A stretch of 64,000 bases of DNA, taken from positions 49,124,394 through 49,188,393 of the forward strand of contig CM074181.1 in the NCBI GenBank assembly GCA_037179385.1, given 5' to 3'. Below are positions 23,801 through 38,800 of this stretch, in pieces. The notes below the pieces were generated by a model. That model saw only the letters and a program-made list of their open reading frames with translations. It was not told where the DNA came from and ran no database searches. The DNA comes from Holothuria scabra (taxonomy: Eukaryota > Echinodermata > Holothuroidea > Aspidochirotida > Holothuriidae). Within the stretch, counting starts at the first letter, position 1. Every line of letters starts with the position of its first letter. The position numbers were made by a program, and so were the translations under genes.

Positions 23801-26800
23801 AATATCACTAACACTTTTCCCAAAATGCGTGAATGAATTCCAATAAAGTTAGGGTGACGAAATGTTGTAAGATTTCAGAAGAAAAGATGCAATTAATGTA
23901 ACTTACAGTTAGCAATGTATATTCATCTTTGTGAAGACCACACCACAGATTCCAGCCAATCAAAGCGACTTTGTGAATACAATGCTATTGTTAGTTGCTA
24001 ACTATTCAGTGACACACCTCCCTATATTCCAATCACCACAATCTGCCATAAGAGCATGTTTCATTGTCTTAAAGTGATTGGTAGGGCTTGAAATAAAACG
24101 TATGACAAGAATTCATTTGGGTGAAAAATCGGATGATTTGCTCAATAAATAAACCGGGGGGTTTGAAGAGTTGCGTTATGTTTTGGGTGAGATTAGGCTG
24201 ACTATGAATAGAAAAAATAGATGATCATGATAATAATACCCCCTTGAAGGTATAGACTATTCCAAAGTACCATGTGGATGTTGTGTTGTTTGCACACTGT
24301 TTTATCAGCTGATCGCCTGATTTGATCGTAGAACGTGCGTTGTTGATTGCTTCAGCTAGCTAGCTTTGCATTGGTGTGACCCTTATTATTCATTACAGAG
24401 TTTGCTGCACAATGGATCTCTTATCAACGTCTGGCTAGCTAGGCGAACTGCTGTTACTAAGGCTGATATGATTCTGAGCTTCGACTAACTTCCTAAGCTG
24501 TACTTGTCTATTTTAAGAAGCAGGAAGATAAGCAGGCATAAATGTTTATCAGCAGAATTCGGTAAAGCTGGAGTAGAATTTATATGCTCATGTACCTTCA
24601 TGATATCTGAAGTGGAGCTGGAAATTCTACTATACCCTATCACTCCTCCGTCAGTTTCTGCCTGGAGAACGTCAAGTTCTTGAATTTGATCGGAATGTAT
24701 GTGCTTCGTTTGAGGTGACACCGACTCGCAATACCATGAGTTTCTGCATTAGCCAGCTAGGCCTACCCCGGTCGTATTCATCACAAATGAGTTGCAACTC
24801 ATTTGGCGAATCGGACTTGGATAATTGTAGCGAATATTCAGGTGAGAATGGTTCATTGATTAAGAATTTGCCATGTCAATGTTGGGCAAGCCTACCCAGT
24901 TTTAACCAACGTTAGGCCTATTCCTAACACAGCAGTAGTAGCAGCAGTACAATAAGGTAGTGCTGTCACTAACGTTCACAGTAGCCTACCTAACGTAGGC
25001 CTAGGCCCCAGGTCGACTGGAGCTAACAAAGTTTACAAATACATGTAACTATAACGTTGGGCCTTTAAACCTAGGCCTTATTAGAAACATTGGACTTAAT
25101 TGAAAAGGTCCATATATTTAATGCAATGTGGCAACACTGTTCTGTATTTGAGGATTGGTTGCTAATTTTTGTAACTGAACAAGAACTGAGGTCACCAATG
25201 TGAGGCTTAGGTTAGCCAAACGGTAGAATTCATAGCCTACCCCATACGTAAAAGAGTGCGGAGAAATTGGTAGGGTCGGTAGTATTTTTACTCCATTTGG
25301 TTTTGAAACTCTCAAGTACAGTAGACTAGGATTGATGAAGGTTATGCCTGGCCTGACTTCAAGTGCTGACTAAATCAAGAAATTTGAACGGCTAATTATA
25401 CACCAGGCTTGGGGCGATTACATCTAAATGTAATCGATTACGATTGCGATTACTTCATATTTTATGATTGCAATTACGATTACGATTACAGCTAAAATTG
25501 AAAGTAATTGATTACGATTGCGATTACGTTGCAATGTAATCATGATTGCAATCGTGATTACATTTTCTTTCCATATAAACAATGAACTTAGGCAAAACAA
25601 TCCAGTGCCCACAACTGGAAAAAAGGCCATGGACATTGCTCTAGATAAGACCGGGAAAAACCAAGTCCTCCCAATGTAGAGATTATTAAATCAATGCACT
25701 TCTCACTCATTTTAAGCTGGAACATCCATGAAAGAGGGACAATTAAATTTTGTCATTCCAACAGAAGAACCAAGCACTGAAAAATTGTTTAGTAACTTTA
25801 CTTCTTTGTTCAATTCAACTTCAATGCAATAAGGAATGAAACCACGATTGCGATTACTTTGCTGCTGTAATCGATTACAATTGCAATTACTTTGCAATTT
25901 CCACAAAAGTAATTGATTGCGATTACAACTACATCAAAATGTGTAATCGATTGCAATCGATTACGATTACTGATTACAATTACCCCAAGCCAGGTATACA
26001 CCTTATGAGACAAATGGTTTTCACCCTTTTGGACCTGCATGCCCTTATTGTATCTCGAGATATCCCATGGCTAGCCTTATATAAACAATTGGTCAACACT
26101 CATATTGTCAACACTTTATTGTCACCAATGTTTGAACATGGGGGGGGGGTTGCTCTTCCATAAGATACTAGTAGCCTAAACCCCTGCATGGGATTGGAAC
26201 CAGAGCCTAGGGGACCTGTAGATGTATCAGTCTTTTGATTTGAGACTTTTACACAAAAGTCTACCAATGGTGTGTACAATGGTGTTGTATATCCCGTTTG
26301 TGGAGAACTGCTTGTAGTATCCAACCAGAACCAGAACCCAGCTGTCTAAAATAGTATAGCAGTCCATGCTGTAAACTTCATATACGAGCTCAGCCGTAAT
26401 GTTACTCCAGTCATCCAATTTCTTACTTTTCAGCCTTGTCAAATGGCTTAGGACCGAGTGTAAATTAAGTTTGTGCAGTGTAAAATAGCATACAACACTT
26501 CAAAGATATTCTGCACAACATACATACTTTCCAGTATGTATGCCAACTTTATGGGCAGGCCCAACCTTGACCCAAGCCTGAGAGTATGTCATGTACACAA
26601 TACAAGACTAGGCTGTTTCATGGCTAACATCAGTTGTCATACCAGCAAAAGTTGCAGTCAGAACTTTCTCATTTTTCATGTTGACAGCATAATGAACCAG
26701 GATGTGAATTATCCTACCGATGATATGATACTTATATGAAACAATGATATGGTTCTAATATGAAACTACAGAAAGGTCATGCAGGGATTGGAGATCATTA

Positions 26801-29800
26801 TGAAGGACAAATCACTCCATGGTATCCCATGTGATTCAGGAGGTATATGCTTAATATAACTCGGTGTTATAAACACTGCTGACTCCAGCCTCCTCACTGC
26901 TTTCTCCCCAATGAGTCAATGAAGGGACTGCAGAAGCATCTGTTTCTGTAGGCTTTTTGATGCACTTCAACTTTTTCAATTACAAAGCAGTTGTCAATTG
27001 AAGATTTTGATGCCCATAAAAAAGTGTTCTTGAGGTAGCAAGTGTCCATTTTTCTAAATCACTCTTTGCATTTAACATAATAGCTCATACAGTATGTGTC
27101 GACTGTGGAATTGGAGGATTTGCCATAGAATAATTTTGTGTGTATAGAGCAGGCTTCCTCCAATAGCGGCGCGGGCGTCACTTGTGGCGCACTACGTGGT
27201 TTGGAGTGGTGCAAAAAATTATGGGGAGAATATTGAAAAATTTAACTTCTCCATTTCCTTTTTGAAAGGAATTATTCTGTCTCAAAAATAGGTACTGTAA
27301 ATAAATTTAATACTTCCCAGAAACTGACGTCACATACTGATAAGGTTGTAATAACTTCCTATTTGTTCTCACATGAAAGTAAAATCACCGTCACTGTTTA
27401 CATTAATTAGAGTCGGGGCTTTGACAATCCACCGTTACTGGTGAATCGGCAAAAATTGTAAAGTTTGTGAAAAATTTTACACCCCTCCCCCTAGGAAGGC
27501 GATCAGTGGTGCATTATACTGCAACATTAAGTTGTGCTGTAACATAATGTGGTGCTTCAGAAAATTTATTTGAGGAAGCCTGGTATAGAGACTGCATCAT
27601 GTTCCCACCCAGATCCCCTGCCTCCTCCAGTTAAAGTTACAGTTTGAAGTTGCCTCATTGAAATTGTGTACATACACTTATAGGCCAAGGCCACAAAGCA
27701 GGACATGTTTGTCTACAGCATACAAGCTTGTGTGGGATAAGATGAATGAAAGATTATAGGTTGTAGGCGGGGGGGGGGGGCATTTGCCCTCCCTATTCGG
27801 GGAAAAGCAGTCAGACTATTCAGGCAAAACATGATAAACGTTGAAATTATTCGTGCAAAAAATGCTCTTGCCCTCTCATAGAAAAGTACCCCTGTACCCC
27901 TATGTGAAAGACTTTTCAAACTGCCCTTACTGTGCTGTGCCTTTACTGTAATGTATCTCTGGTAAAACATTTCTACCCACCTCCCAACACACCCTCCCCT
28001 AAAACCATGACCCCCACGGCCACCACCTTTGTGTTCCAATGTTCCCATTTGTATTCTTGATCTTGCATGCATGGATAGGCTGATACTTCTTAAAGAGGAA
28101 AAGAACCTCTTGAAATCTTATCAATCAAGAAAAAGAAAGTCATTCCCAACTGCAAATTGATTCCTTGTTCAGATCCAGAGCTAGGTCCAATCTTGCTTGG
28201 TCTCAAGTGAAAGTACACTCTTACTGTACATCAGGTACAGTAGAGTATGAGGACATTGAACAAACAAGCACTGAGTAGTTTTGAGCAGAAAATGTCATTC
28301 TGAAGTCATTGAACTGATTGTCAATGTGTTCTTTGAAAATGCAACTTATAGGATCAAAACACCCAAATTGTGTTTTGCAGAAATGTAGCCTTGCTGTACA
28401 GAGCAAGAGATTCAAATGAAGCGAAAGAGCAAACATTTCAAATACTGTTCTTATGAAGTGGTTGTATTCCAAGGAATGTCGAAATCAAAACAAGGCTGCT
28501 CAATAGTATTTACCTATTTCTTGTTCAATCCTCTGGAATGGTAATTGTGTCCTTTTGGAAGATGCATGGAGTGGAAGAAAGGCATTGGTATAGGCCTCAT
28601 CAAATGTAGAAATGTACAGTGTAAGAGAAATAAAGGGGCCAGTTTTGGGGCAGGATTGTGAAAAGGTCCCAAGTTCTATAGAAATTCTGACATTCTAAGT
28701 ACCATTCAGAGGATAGTGTTTACTGTTAGGAAGACCCTCTTTTGTGGTGGGGGGAGAAGAGGAGGATTTAAATTGAACCTTATATTGGTGGCATTATTAC
28801 TTGGCTTGGAAGTGTCAGTACAGCCCATGTCCAGTTCTTTTTCCCTTGATGATTCTACTTATAAATCTCTCCCTTTCCTTGGACTTCTATATTAATAAAG
28901 AGACATTGTACAGTAGGCTGCACACCCAGTGCACTGAGGAGTTTTATAAGAGAGTTAAAATTGTAAAATATACAATAATTGAATCACTAGCTTTTGAAAA
29001 ATATTTGTTGAACCTTGGCACTGTTATTCTGATCATGCAAAAAGGCAATTGTTGCATAACCATTGATGAATTATTGACCATTTGTCAAAAAAGGAAACTT
29101 GCAAAACAGAAAAGGAGTTGCTGTATTAAAAAATTTGAAAGAGGTGCTTGTCTAGAGTATGAGGTATGAGTTCTTAAGCTAAAATGAAACTGTTCTTTAA
29201 CTTGTAAGCTGTTTAAAAGTACTGCGGGAAGGCAGTGTTTGCTTTCAATAGATGTACTGTGTGAGGTATGACAGCATTTTCAGCCTTTTGAAAGAGATGC
29301 TTTAAGCATACTCTCAGGTGTATGTTTTTTCCATTGAGAATTGAAACAATGATATCAAGTCTTACTGTGCCTTAGTGTACACACATGACTAGTACCACAG
29401 AATGTGGCCTGAATTTAAGAAATTTCAAAGGTTGAAATTAAGTTCAACAAAGACCTGTCAAATCTTTGACACATTATTTGTTCAACTTGCTTATTATCAG
29501 TCCTTCAAATAGAATGATCTGATGAACATGTGTAGGCCTACTCATGGGAAGATAACCTTCGCTCTAATGCCCTTATCACCCTTTCAATGGTTAACAAATT
29601 TTGTACTAATTATAGCACCTTTGTCATGTAGCAACATGTTGGAGAGGAATGTACCTTTTCATTTAAACTTCCCTCAGTCACTCCTGGCCCCTCCCACAAC
29701 TGCCTTTATTTCCTCCAAGTTTGAACATTGCATGCCTGTGTGCACGGGTATAAAAGGTTTTATCAGAAACACTGTGTTGTGTTGAAATGTGAGCCACACT

Positions 29801-32800
29801 GTTTCTTTCGAATGTTTGAAATTTGATGTTATAATCAAAGAGCACCAATTAAAAAATTTGATAAACGTTGACCGAAAGTGTACATGCAGTTGAGTGTCTT
29901 CCCACAGGTAAATGACTGTCTGTCTTATGAGGATCGAGAATGGTGATATAAAATGCAGGTCTATGAAGTCATACTTTGTAAATTAAAAAATTTGCATGAA
30001 TTTGTATGCCAATGCTAATTTAAATGTAGCCTACAGTATAACAGTGTGGACTGATTGCCCAGTAAACTTGAACAATGTCCATTATGGTGTTCAGACCTTT
30101 GGCTGTTCCATGAATCCATGGTCTTGTAATAACTGTATAGTGTCCAAATATTTGTCTTTGTGGACAAAATTGTAGAGGGGCCTTTATGCAACCAGTGCAT
30201 ATAAGGATGTGAGCAGTGTCAGGTTTTCAGTTTTTCATCATTTATCTGGTCACCAAATTGTGGTTTTCTCTAATTCTGTCTATCATTAAAACTTAAATGC
30301 AGAGTCTCACTGCTTTAAGATTACTGTTGGAACATTGTGTTGTTTCAGGACAGTGTACATGTGCAGGTTAGGCGATTAATGTAGGTAAGCAACACCAGCA
30401 CAGTACTGTATGAAACCCACACAGTAGACATAGAATTCCCATATGGTGCAGGAATTTTCTTTTTTCAATGTTCCCTCCTTTGAGTTAGATGTTTGCTCTG
30501 AGAATGGGGGAACAATCAAGCCATCATAGCCAGCACTAGGACTCTGAAGCAGTTAATTCATGAAACACATAAAACAATGTGTAGGGCCATTTACAGTATA
30601 ACTCCATGAGAGTAGGCCTATTTGTCCTTAATGTGCAGGTCTGTAGGCCTACATGTTTACAACCTTTTATAGTAGAAAGTGTTTGCAGCATAAACAACTT
30701 CTTTCTGTTTTTGTATCATACAAAATAAAAAGAGTGTGCCTGTATAATTTTACAAAATTTATTACCAATCCTAGGGAATACTGAATGTAAAACAGTGTGA
30801 ATAGAGGTGTACTGTACCTGCCTATTTTCTGAGATACCAGCCAGGGGTGCACAGTATAACTGAATTGCATGATCAGGAGGAGAAAGCTTAGTGCCATGCT
30901 TTGTGTAGATGGCAAAATGCTGCTCATAAAGTGCATGTTGTATGCTTTTTGTAATTGATTGGTTGGAATTTTGGTACAACTATTAATCATTTTTGGAATT
31001 TGAAAACACAAATTAATTTGTGGTAATTCCATTTGACATTTTCTTTCCAACCACATGCCTAAATTTTTCTGAGAAGTGTGATTTGTAGCACATATAAAAA
31101 ATTTAAACCTCAAGACCTGTCAGGGCTATTTTCTATTCAGTCATGCTCAAAAGTATCTTATTTAATGCAAAGGGCAATATACAGTATGTACACACTGTGC
31201 TTTGTGCAGGCTTAATGCTACAGTACATGCTTTAATATACTTCATCTTAGCTGTGGGCAGATGTTATTTCTGTGACATGATGTAATGCATACATACAGGA
31301 TATGGAAAATGCATTATATTCATGATAGAAGACACGTTTCCCAACAAATTCAACAAGAACGTACTGTAGATTTCACTTTCATTATCAACGCAAAAATACT
31401 GCATTAAGCGCTTTCTTCTACGTTTTGTGATGCAACCCTTTCTCAATGGAGTATTTTAATTCACTACCTGTTACAAAGTTTATAGGTTGCTTTAAAGAAA
31501 TGAAACTGAACTATTTCAGTATTTTGTGCTCATTTGGAAGTGAGAGGTGAGTAAGAGTAAACTGTAAATGTATGGCACCCCACCTTTGAATAGTAAATCC
31601 TACCTCAAATTTATAAAAGGGGAAAGACAGTCCTGTATGGAGATCGGTGATTTGCTCAGTTTTCAATCACTCAACAGATCCTCCATTTCATGATTCTGCC
31701 ACACATTTTAATCAAGGGTATGTCCTCTAGTCAGAGCTTTTTTTTTTTTTTTTTTTTAACTTGGACTGGTGACTACTATATATAACTCTTCTCCCATTCC
31801 AGTCAGGAAAAACACCAAACTCTGGATAAAAATTGATGAGAAGTGTGATTTATTGCATTTTCTGATTATCACTCACTCCCTAACAACCAGCTCACAATAT
31901 ATTTACAGGATTCTATTTTCTGTTAGGATGGAAGGAGTCATTTTACTGCGACTAATGTGAAGCTTCATGACAAAGGAATACACCGGAAATTAAAATTTCA
32001 GATGCTTTTCTAATAAACCATGCTTGGTTAATCACCCTGAGTGTTTGCATGGGAAGATAGAGGGTTTTTCTGACTCATTGATGAAGATTATCTCATCTGC
32101 CTGTAATTGGTCAATTTTCAATTAAGTTGACATGTTGTTTCAAGTCAATTAAAAAAAAAGAAAAGGAACTTTAATTGTTATTGCATTCAGTGTAAACCAA
32201 GCAGTTACTCCATCATATTTGAGAAGATATACAGTATTGTTATTGTCACATGACTCTCAAGGTCCAATCATGAAACAGGACATTCTACTACATTACTTCA
32301 ATCAGGGATGACTTCATTTTCCCTTTAAGGGTCAACAAACAAAACAGTTGCCTGGTTAAATTATTATCCCATGGACAAATTTTTCAATTCTGCTAATAAC
32401 ATTTTAATTCTCCTATCCTACCTCCCACAACTGTTTAGACTCTTCATACCCAGACTCAACCCATGTTCATTGGTTCAGGCTGAGTATAACAAGATCCCAA
32501 TATGTGAACAAAGCACTGTCAGTATATACTGTGTATTGAGCTACAGTAGTCTGCAGTTTTTAACTTCCTGTCAGTCCAAGAACTGTGCTTATTGAGAATT
32601 TCTGTGAAGACTACAGTAACTTCAACAATTGAAAAAAAAAATATTTAATGTCCGAGGAAGGTAATAGTAAAAGTTCTTTCACAGGAAGTGAGCAAATTTT
32701 TGTATGAATCTCCCTATATTCTCATGTACAGAAAAGTGAAGTTTCCCTCGAATTGTCAAAATTTCCCTCCAGATACACCTAAATTACCCAAAAAGTAGCC

Positions 32801-35800
32801 TTCCAGCTTCCCATCTTTTTCCCATATTTGCATTGAGAGTAGACTGCCTTAAAATTGCACTCAACCCCTGTGCTGTACTGAACGTATGAGGCAATCAAGA
32901 ATCCAGGGAGCCAAAATGATTTTTGGACTGCTCTCTGGTAAACACTTTGTTTGCAGATGGGATCAACCATGCTGGATTTAAACTTCAGAAAAGGAACTGT
33001 GATATACATTCTTTTGTTCTGGCTGTTACCCTATTTGCATTGAATGGAAAATCTCATCTCCTTGGCATAAACAGGAAAAGAGAAGGATTGACCTAGAGCT
33101 GCTATCATGTGAGATTAATATTCTAGGCCTCCTCAATCCTTTGGAAGTTGGCAGGCAAGGTTGTTGGTTGTCATGGCAGCCACAAACAGGATCTATTATA
33201 ACTTTGAATTGCTGCATGACCTTGTCACATTTGAACTGACATATCTTGGGGAAAAATGGGTGATCCTTGAACCTTCCTTGGCAATAGAAAGACATTTTTA
33301 AGTTTAATTCTGATCATTTTAACTTTCAAGTCAAATTCAAAAAGCTATTTTCAAGATGTTCACATGTGTGCCCTTGTCATAATGCATTGTAATGAAATCT
33401 TGTAACAAGGCAACAAACAGACTTTTTACTATCATCATGTTAGGATGCAGGATGTGCCGCTCTCTTGTTCTATGTGTTTCAAAGTTAGTAAACTGTACTA
33501 CTGTAACTGAAGTTGTGTGAAGTTTTAGGGCTCATCTTCTAACCAATTTAAAGGGCAGGAGCAGTCATCCCAAATTGAAGTAGTGCAGTAGACTGTCCAG
33601 TTTCATGATTGGCTGTTGGGACTCATGTGACAATGTCTTTTCTCTTCAAATGTGAAATTTACTAGATATAACTGCTTAGTTTACCTTGAATGTACAATAG
33701 TTAAATCGTAAAATGTAATGAAAGATACTTTGAAGAGAAATAAAGACAAAAATTGTGCTATTTAGCTTTTTCTTCAAAATAAGTTTGGGGGGACAGCTCT
33801 TTACCTTTAAGTCAGTGCATTTCCAGTTGTTGCTCACTGGCTTGTTTTTCCTACTCCATTGACTACTCCTTTATATGCCAGCTGAGCAAATGATTCCATG
33901 TCAGCATTTTAGAAGGTTCCATTTTTAAAGTCTTCATTATTACCCAACCAGGAGTCAAACTCAAGACCTTGCGGCTCTATTTTAAGAAGCTACCGCTTTG
34001 ACCATTGGGTGAAATTTTCTTCATTTTTGCTCAAGTTATTTAATTTGCCAGTGACTTATTTAAGTACAATTCCTACTCACTGCAGTTGTATTAATTGTGA
34101 TGCTTGGTGCAAACTGTGACGTTTGAAACTGAACATTGTATTCATTTTTGTTAAGCATGGCTGTATTAATAAACATGGTTACATTATTTCCTCCTCGACA
34201 TCTAATTCTCCCCTCCCCTTAAACTGAAGTGGAAACAAAAAAGGGAAAAAGACAGAATGAATAAAGTATTTGAGAAGGATTGGATTTATAAAATTATCTC
34301 CAACATAGATCAAAATCTAAGGGCAGAGACTGTATTTATTTTTGTAACTCTAGAGCAATTATTGCCACAACTAGAAAAAGGCCTCTTTTAAACCAATTGT
34401 GACCCACCATGGCAGATCACATATTGTGTTGACTATAGGGTAATGCTGAGTTCTTAATACTGCTGGAAAGAGCTCTGTGAATGCTTCAGTTTGATCAATA
34501 TCAAAATCATGGGTTCATGGGATTTTGAAGTAATTCAGATTTTTGTTCAAGATGATCAAATTTATACAAAATGCTCAACATTAAATTCGATAATGGCTTT
34601 ATTTCAATTGTACATTGGCTGACATAATACCTGATCTGCCATGGTATGATGAAATCTGCTGTGGTGCATCACAATTGGGCCATTAAACCTTATCTAACAT
34701 CTGCGGGAGCAGTGACTCAACAAATCACCAAGATTGTACCACTGTGTTATTCCTACAGTATTTCCTGTGCACAAAAAGCACTTTCACCTGCATTCTTGAT
34801 TACATTCCTTTCCTCCCCACATAATTTTTCTTTTTTTTTTTTTGGTTCCTGTCCAAGTTGCGTTTTTATTCCACTTCCCGGAAAAAGAGTTCAAACATGC
34901 GGCAATCCTTTTGAGATTATGCAGTGCAGCAGCAAAAGAAAGAAAGAAAAAAAAACTGCAGGGTTATGGATAATACATATTTTAAGTGGGCACTCTGATA
35001 CTGTATGTATTCATGATGGGCTGAATATGCATACAGCTGTGCACAATTCATCACAGGCCAAAAAATGCCAAGGCATATATTTATCTAAAATTTTGCAAAA
35101 CAGTTTACTCTAATTCAATAGACTCTTGGCTGGCAAAATGTGATGCAAAGCAAGGTTTTTCACTGGGAACACAAAAAGGATGAGGATTTATTACTGCTGA
35201 ACCCCAAATCCAGATTGATGCTATCCTAGGCTTATTAAGTTACAAGAGGGTTGGGAGGGGACAAAAGCCTGCCTCAAGGCCCATGTAAGGTCCACTCTAA
35301 AGGGTTTTAAAGGTCATTTATTATGTAACTTCAAACATTGCTGAAAAAAGTGTCCTTTAAAAGAGAAATCAAGATATTTACTGTCTTTTAACATTATGGA
35401 AATGAAAGGGGGGGGGGGGGGTTGATTTCACCTATCTCCTTTGGAAAGGGGGAACGAATTCCCCCCTTTCCCCCATATGCTAAAACACTGTAAAAATAGA
35501 GAGAGAAGGCATATTCAGGTCACAGATGTGTGTATTTACACATGCTTACCCCTTGGGAACTACTGTACACTCAGATGCCAAGAATAGTTTTAGAAGCATC
35601 ATTTGACAAGGGGGAATTGGCCCTTGTAATCTTTCCCCAGTGGTACAGCCAAAAAAGAGCCAAGGGGAACTAAGTAAGGAGACTTAAAAGTTTTAATGGG
35701 TTTTAGTCAATTTTTGTCTCTATCCTCTAAGCCCCTCACCCCTTCTCTAGAGCTGCGCTTTACCCTTTCTTGTTTGCTTCTGTTCAATTTATAATATTGT

Positions 35801-38800
35801 TGGCTTAATGTCAAAACTTCCTTGGCCTACAGCAGGTACTGTAAGTGTCATCAAAGCTAGTAGGAAACATATGAGACAAAATTCACAAAATTTACCTAAG
35901 TTTTGAAAATCCTCACTGTCTGTCATTTTCTTAACCACATAAATTTACTTTTTATCCAACTCATTGGAAACCTTGTTATGGAGGGAGAGATACTGTAAAA
36001 GACTAAAGCACCTGCTTTTCCTCACGTCACTTGTTGATAAAACAAATATGAGTTACACTTGCAACTTTTAAATAGTGCAATCTGCCTTGATTGGTTTGTT
36101 GACTTAGCCCATTCCCTTATCAAAGGTTACCCAAGATTGTCTCCATGTCATGGCATTTCTGATAATTAATACCTCTTGTTCCTTTGTTTCAAAATGAGGT
36201 CCTGGATAATTTAATACATTTTTTTTTTACTTACAGTATGTATCCCCTGATGTTGACCCCATCAAAACGAGTTTATCAAAAAAGTAATACTTGATTGGCA
36301 AATACAGTAACTGAAATAAGATATTAAGGTTCATGGATAGTGTGATCTGGGTCGAAGGTTATTCTATATCATTAATGATTAATTCATACATCTCTGCTTG
36401 AATATAAACCTGGTTAAAATTTAATCAAATTGTTGAGTCACCTAAAGAATTGACACTGCCAGTGAATTAACAATGTCAACCTTCTACTCCTTCAACTTAT
36501 ATATCAAACCACTTCTAAATGTGACAGGATTTATATTTTCTTGGTGAATATATGCTCTAAGGTATCTCCTTTTACTGTTAAGGATATGCACATACTGTGG
36601 TTGGAAAATTTTTGTCTTTTTTTTTTTTTTCATCATGATTTGAAGAAGGTTCATAGGAAGCTGAGAAGTTCCATTACAAGGAAAATGTTATGCCATCTGA
36701 ATGGAAATATTGGCAGTTTTAGGAAAATTTGTAGTTTTGAACATGAACATGTAATGGGAATTTTGTCTTCCTTCCCTGGTAAATAAAATTTCTTTTGTTT
36801 TGAAGGTACTAAAGAGGTCTCCTCCCTTGGAAACACCCAAGCTTTGGTCAATCACAGTTCACTTTAGGGCTGTATGCAGTACAGCGTGTAAACCAACATT
36901 TGCAATAAGCTTTCTGTACAGTTTACAATAGAACAAGTCCTTAGACAAGATTTTATGGCTTTGTTTTGCACCAATTGGTTAAAGTCCAGATTGCCAAAGC
37001 CTTTTTTTCCAGCTATGGCTCACTTACTTGTTTTCACTACCCCATTGCTTATGGTAAGCACCTTGCACAATGGGAGTAGGTTGCATTTTTAAAGTCTTTG
37101 GAATAATTTGACATAGGAGTGGAAGAAGTCCAGACCTCCTCGCTGCACCTCGGATGCCCTAACCACTTGACCATGCAGTCAGTTCCTAATTTTTTGATAT
37201 GCACAGTATACGGTTATGTTCAATTTGGGACTGCAAAGGTCTACAATATGATTATAGGCAAACTTGTGCAACTCACTATGTAGCACAGTTCATAACACAA
37301 GCCATTGGATTTCAAAAATCACAGGAACTGATTTGTAGGTTCCGTCATTTTTCCTTTTTGATGCTGTTAAAAAATGCATGGGTGGTAACCAGTTTTGGGG
37401 TTCCATGGTTTCATCACCACGGGACCACCACACGATGGGGAACAATCACTCCCGTAAAATTTGACGGCCTGATAACATGATTGTTACCTACAGTACACTT
37501 AATATTTCCTTTTTTCTTTTATAGCTGATGGTGACTATGAGGAGATTTGGTCACAACATTGCAAGGATGAGGTCAGTCTAGGAGAGTATGCCTGTGCAAT
37601 GCAGCATTTGGCTCAAGAGCATTGGTCAACCAAGCATCCAGATGACCGCATCAAATGGTCACACCAAACATGTATGAAATATTTCTTCGATGGGGGCCTC
37701 GCCCAAGCTCTTCAGAAGGATAGGAGGAAGAGGGACTTTCAAAGTAAAGTGAAAAATACAAACAATTTATCAGAAGAAGTGTGCAATATTAGTAAAAATA
37801 TTCTTCATGGTAATGGCATAAGTGCTAAAACAGCTTCAGAGGATGCCCTGGAGAGGATATCAACGTGTTACAATACCATGTAAGTGTTATCACATGCATT
37901 AAAGGTTTGTTTACACTGAAGCCAAAATCTGCTGCATTTAGTAGGGGTGACACAAAATTTTTTATCGTGGTACAAGTACGAGTAAATGTTAGGAAATCTC
38001 CTGGGTAAGGTATTCCTTACAAATACTAAAAGATACAAAACTCTTACCTGCGAGCAACCCCCCACCCAACTTCCCACAAACTGGAACAAATTTTGGCCTT
38101 CATGTTGACACACCTTAATTCAAAAAACAAAACCAAATTTTAATTTGTTTTTATGTATGTCCACATAGCCAGGATTTTCTAACCGCCAAAATAAATTAGG
38201 ATGTTGAATGAATTCTCCTCTGATTTTAGAGAAAGTTCAGGAATTGAAAGATTATAGATATGCCGAAATCAAGAAAAGTAATGTTTATTTGAAATGAAAG
38301 GCCCAATTCTCTCATCCCCAAAAGTACCAGTTCTCCTAACCAAACCCCTCTAGCAAATGTCTGAAACTCATCCTCATCCAGACACAATCTTAGTTTGTTG
38401 CTCCAGGGTGAACATAAACAAAACACTCTCAGTACAATTCCTGCTGTGTAGTATAAGCTTTGGTATTCTGCACTGTTTGAATTAGCTGTCACTCAAAGAT
38501 CTGAGCCAAGTGAAAATTTGAGCAAACCTCTACAAGAATTGTAGTTTGGGTGAGAGGATTGGCCCTTTAAATTGCTTTGCTCAATTGACACCAGGATTTG
38601 CCACCCAGGGAAGAGGGGGAGGAGGTCGAAGGTCGCTGAACTGTTGATTGACACAAGTACAAAATGCCACAGGTGTAGAGGAAAATTATATGAACTTAGT
38701 CCTCAACTGGAAATGTTTTCTTTGAGATTTGTGGGGCATGTAACTCTGTTTCATCAATGTTTTGAGCCCTGTCTCACAAACTTTTATTACAATGGGATCA

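Larger units (their letters stand above)
8802..37524 (+). other. SAMTOR: SAMTOR intron 1 (28.7 kb)
   Basis: The intron starts GTGAGT and ends in a T-rich tract plus TAG. It is phase 1. It carries most of the transposon-derived features listed separately, and short ORFs that show no protein-family signature. The intervals 4-5 kb long between listed repeats, such as 28100-32200, show nothing beyond AT-rich sequence and T or A homopolymers (for example about 20 T at 31738-31757). Confidence 0.85.

Noticed and set aside
28801..29169. 122-codon ORF on the + strand
   Set aside because: It starts at TTG, has no recognisable domain, and lies in intron 1 with no splice context.
34646..35113. 155-codon ORF on the + strand
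   Set aside because: It includes translated homopolymer and purine runs and no family motif; probably a chance opening in intron 1.
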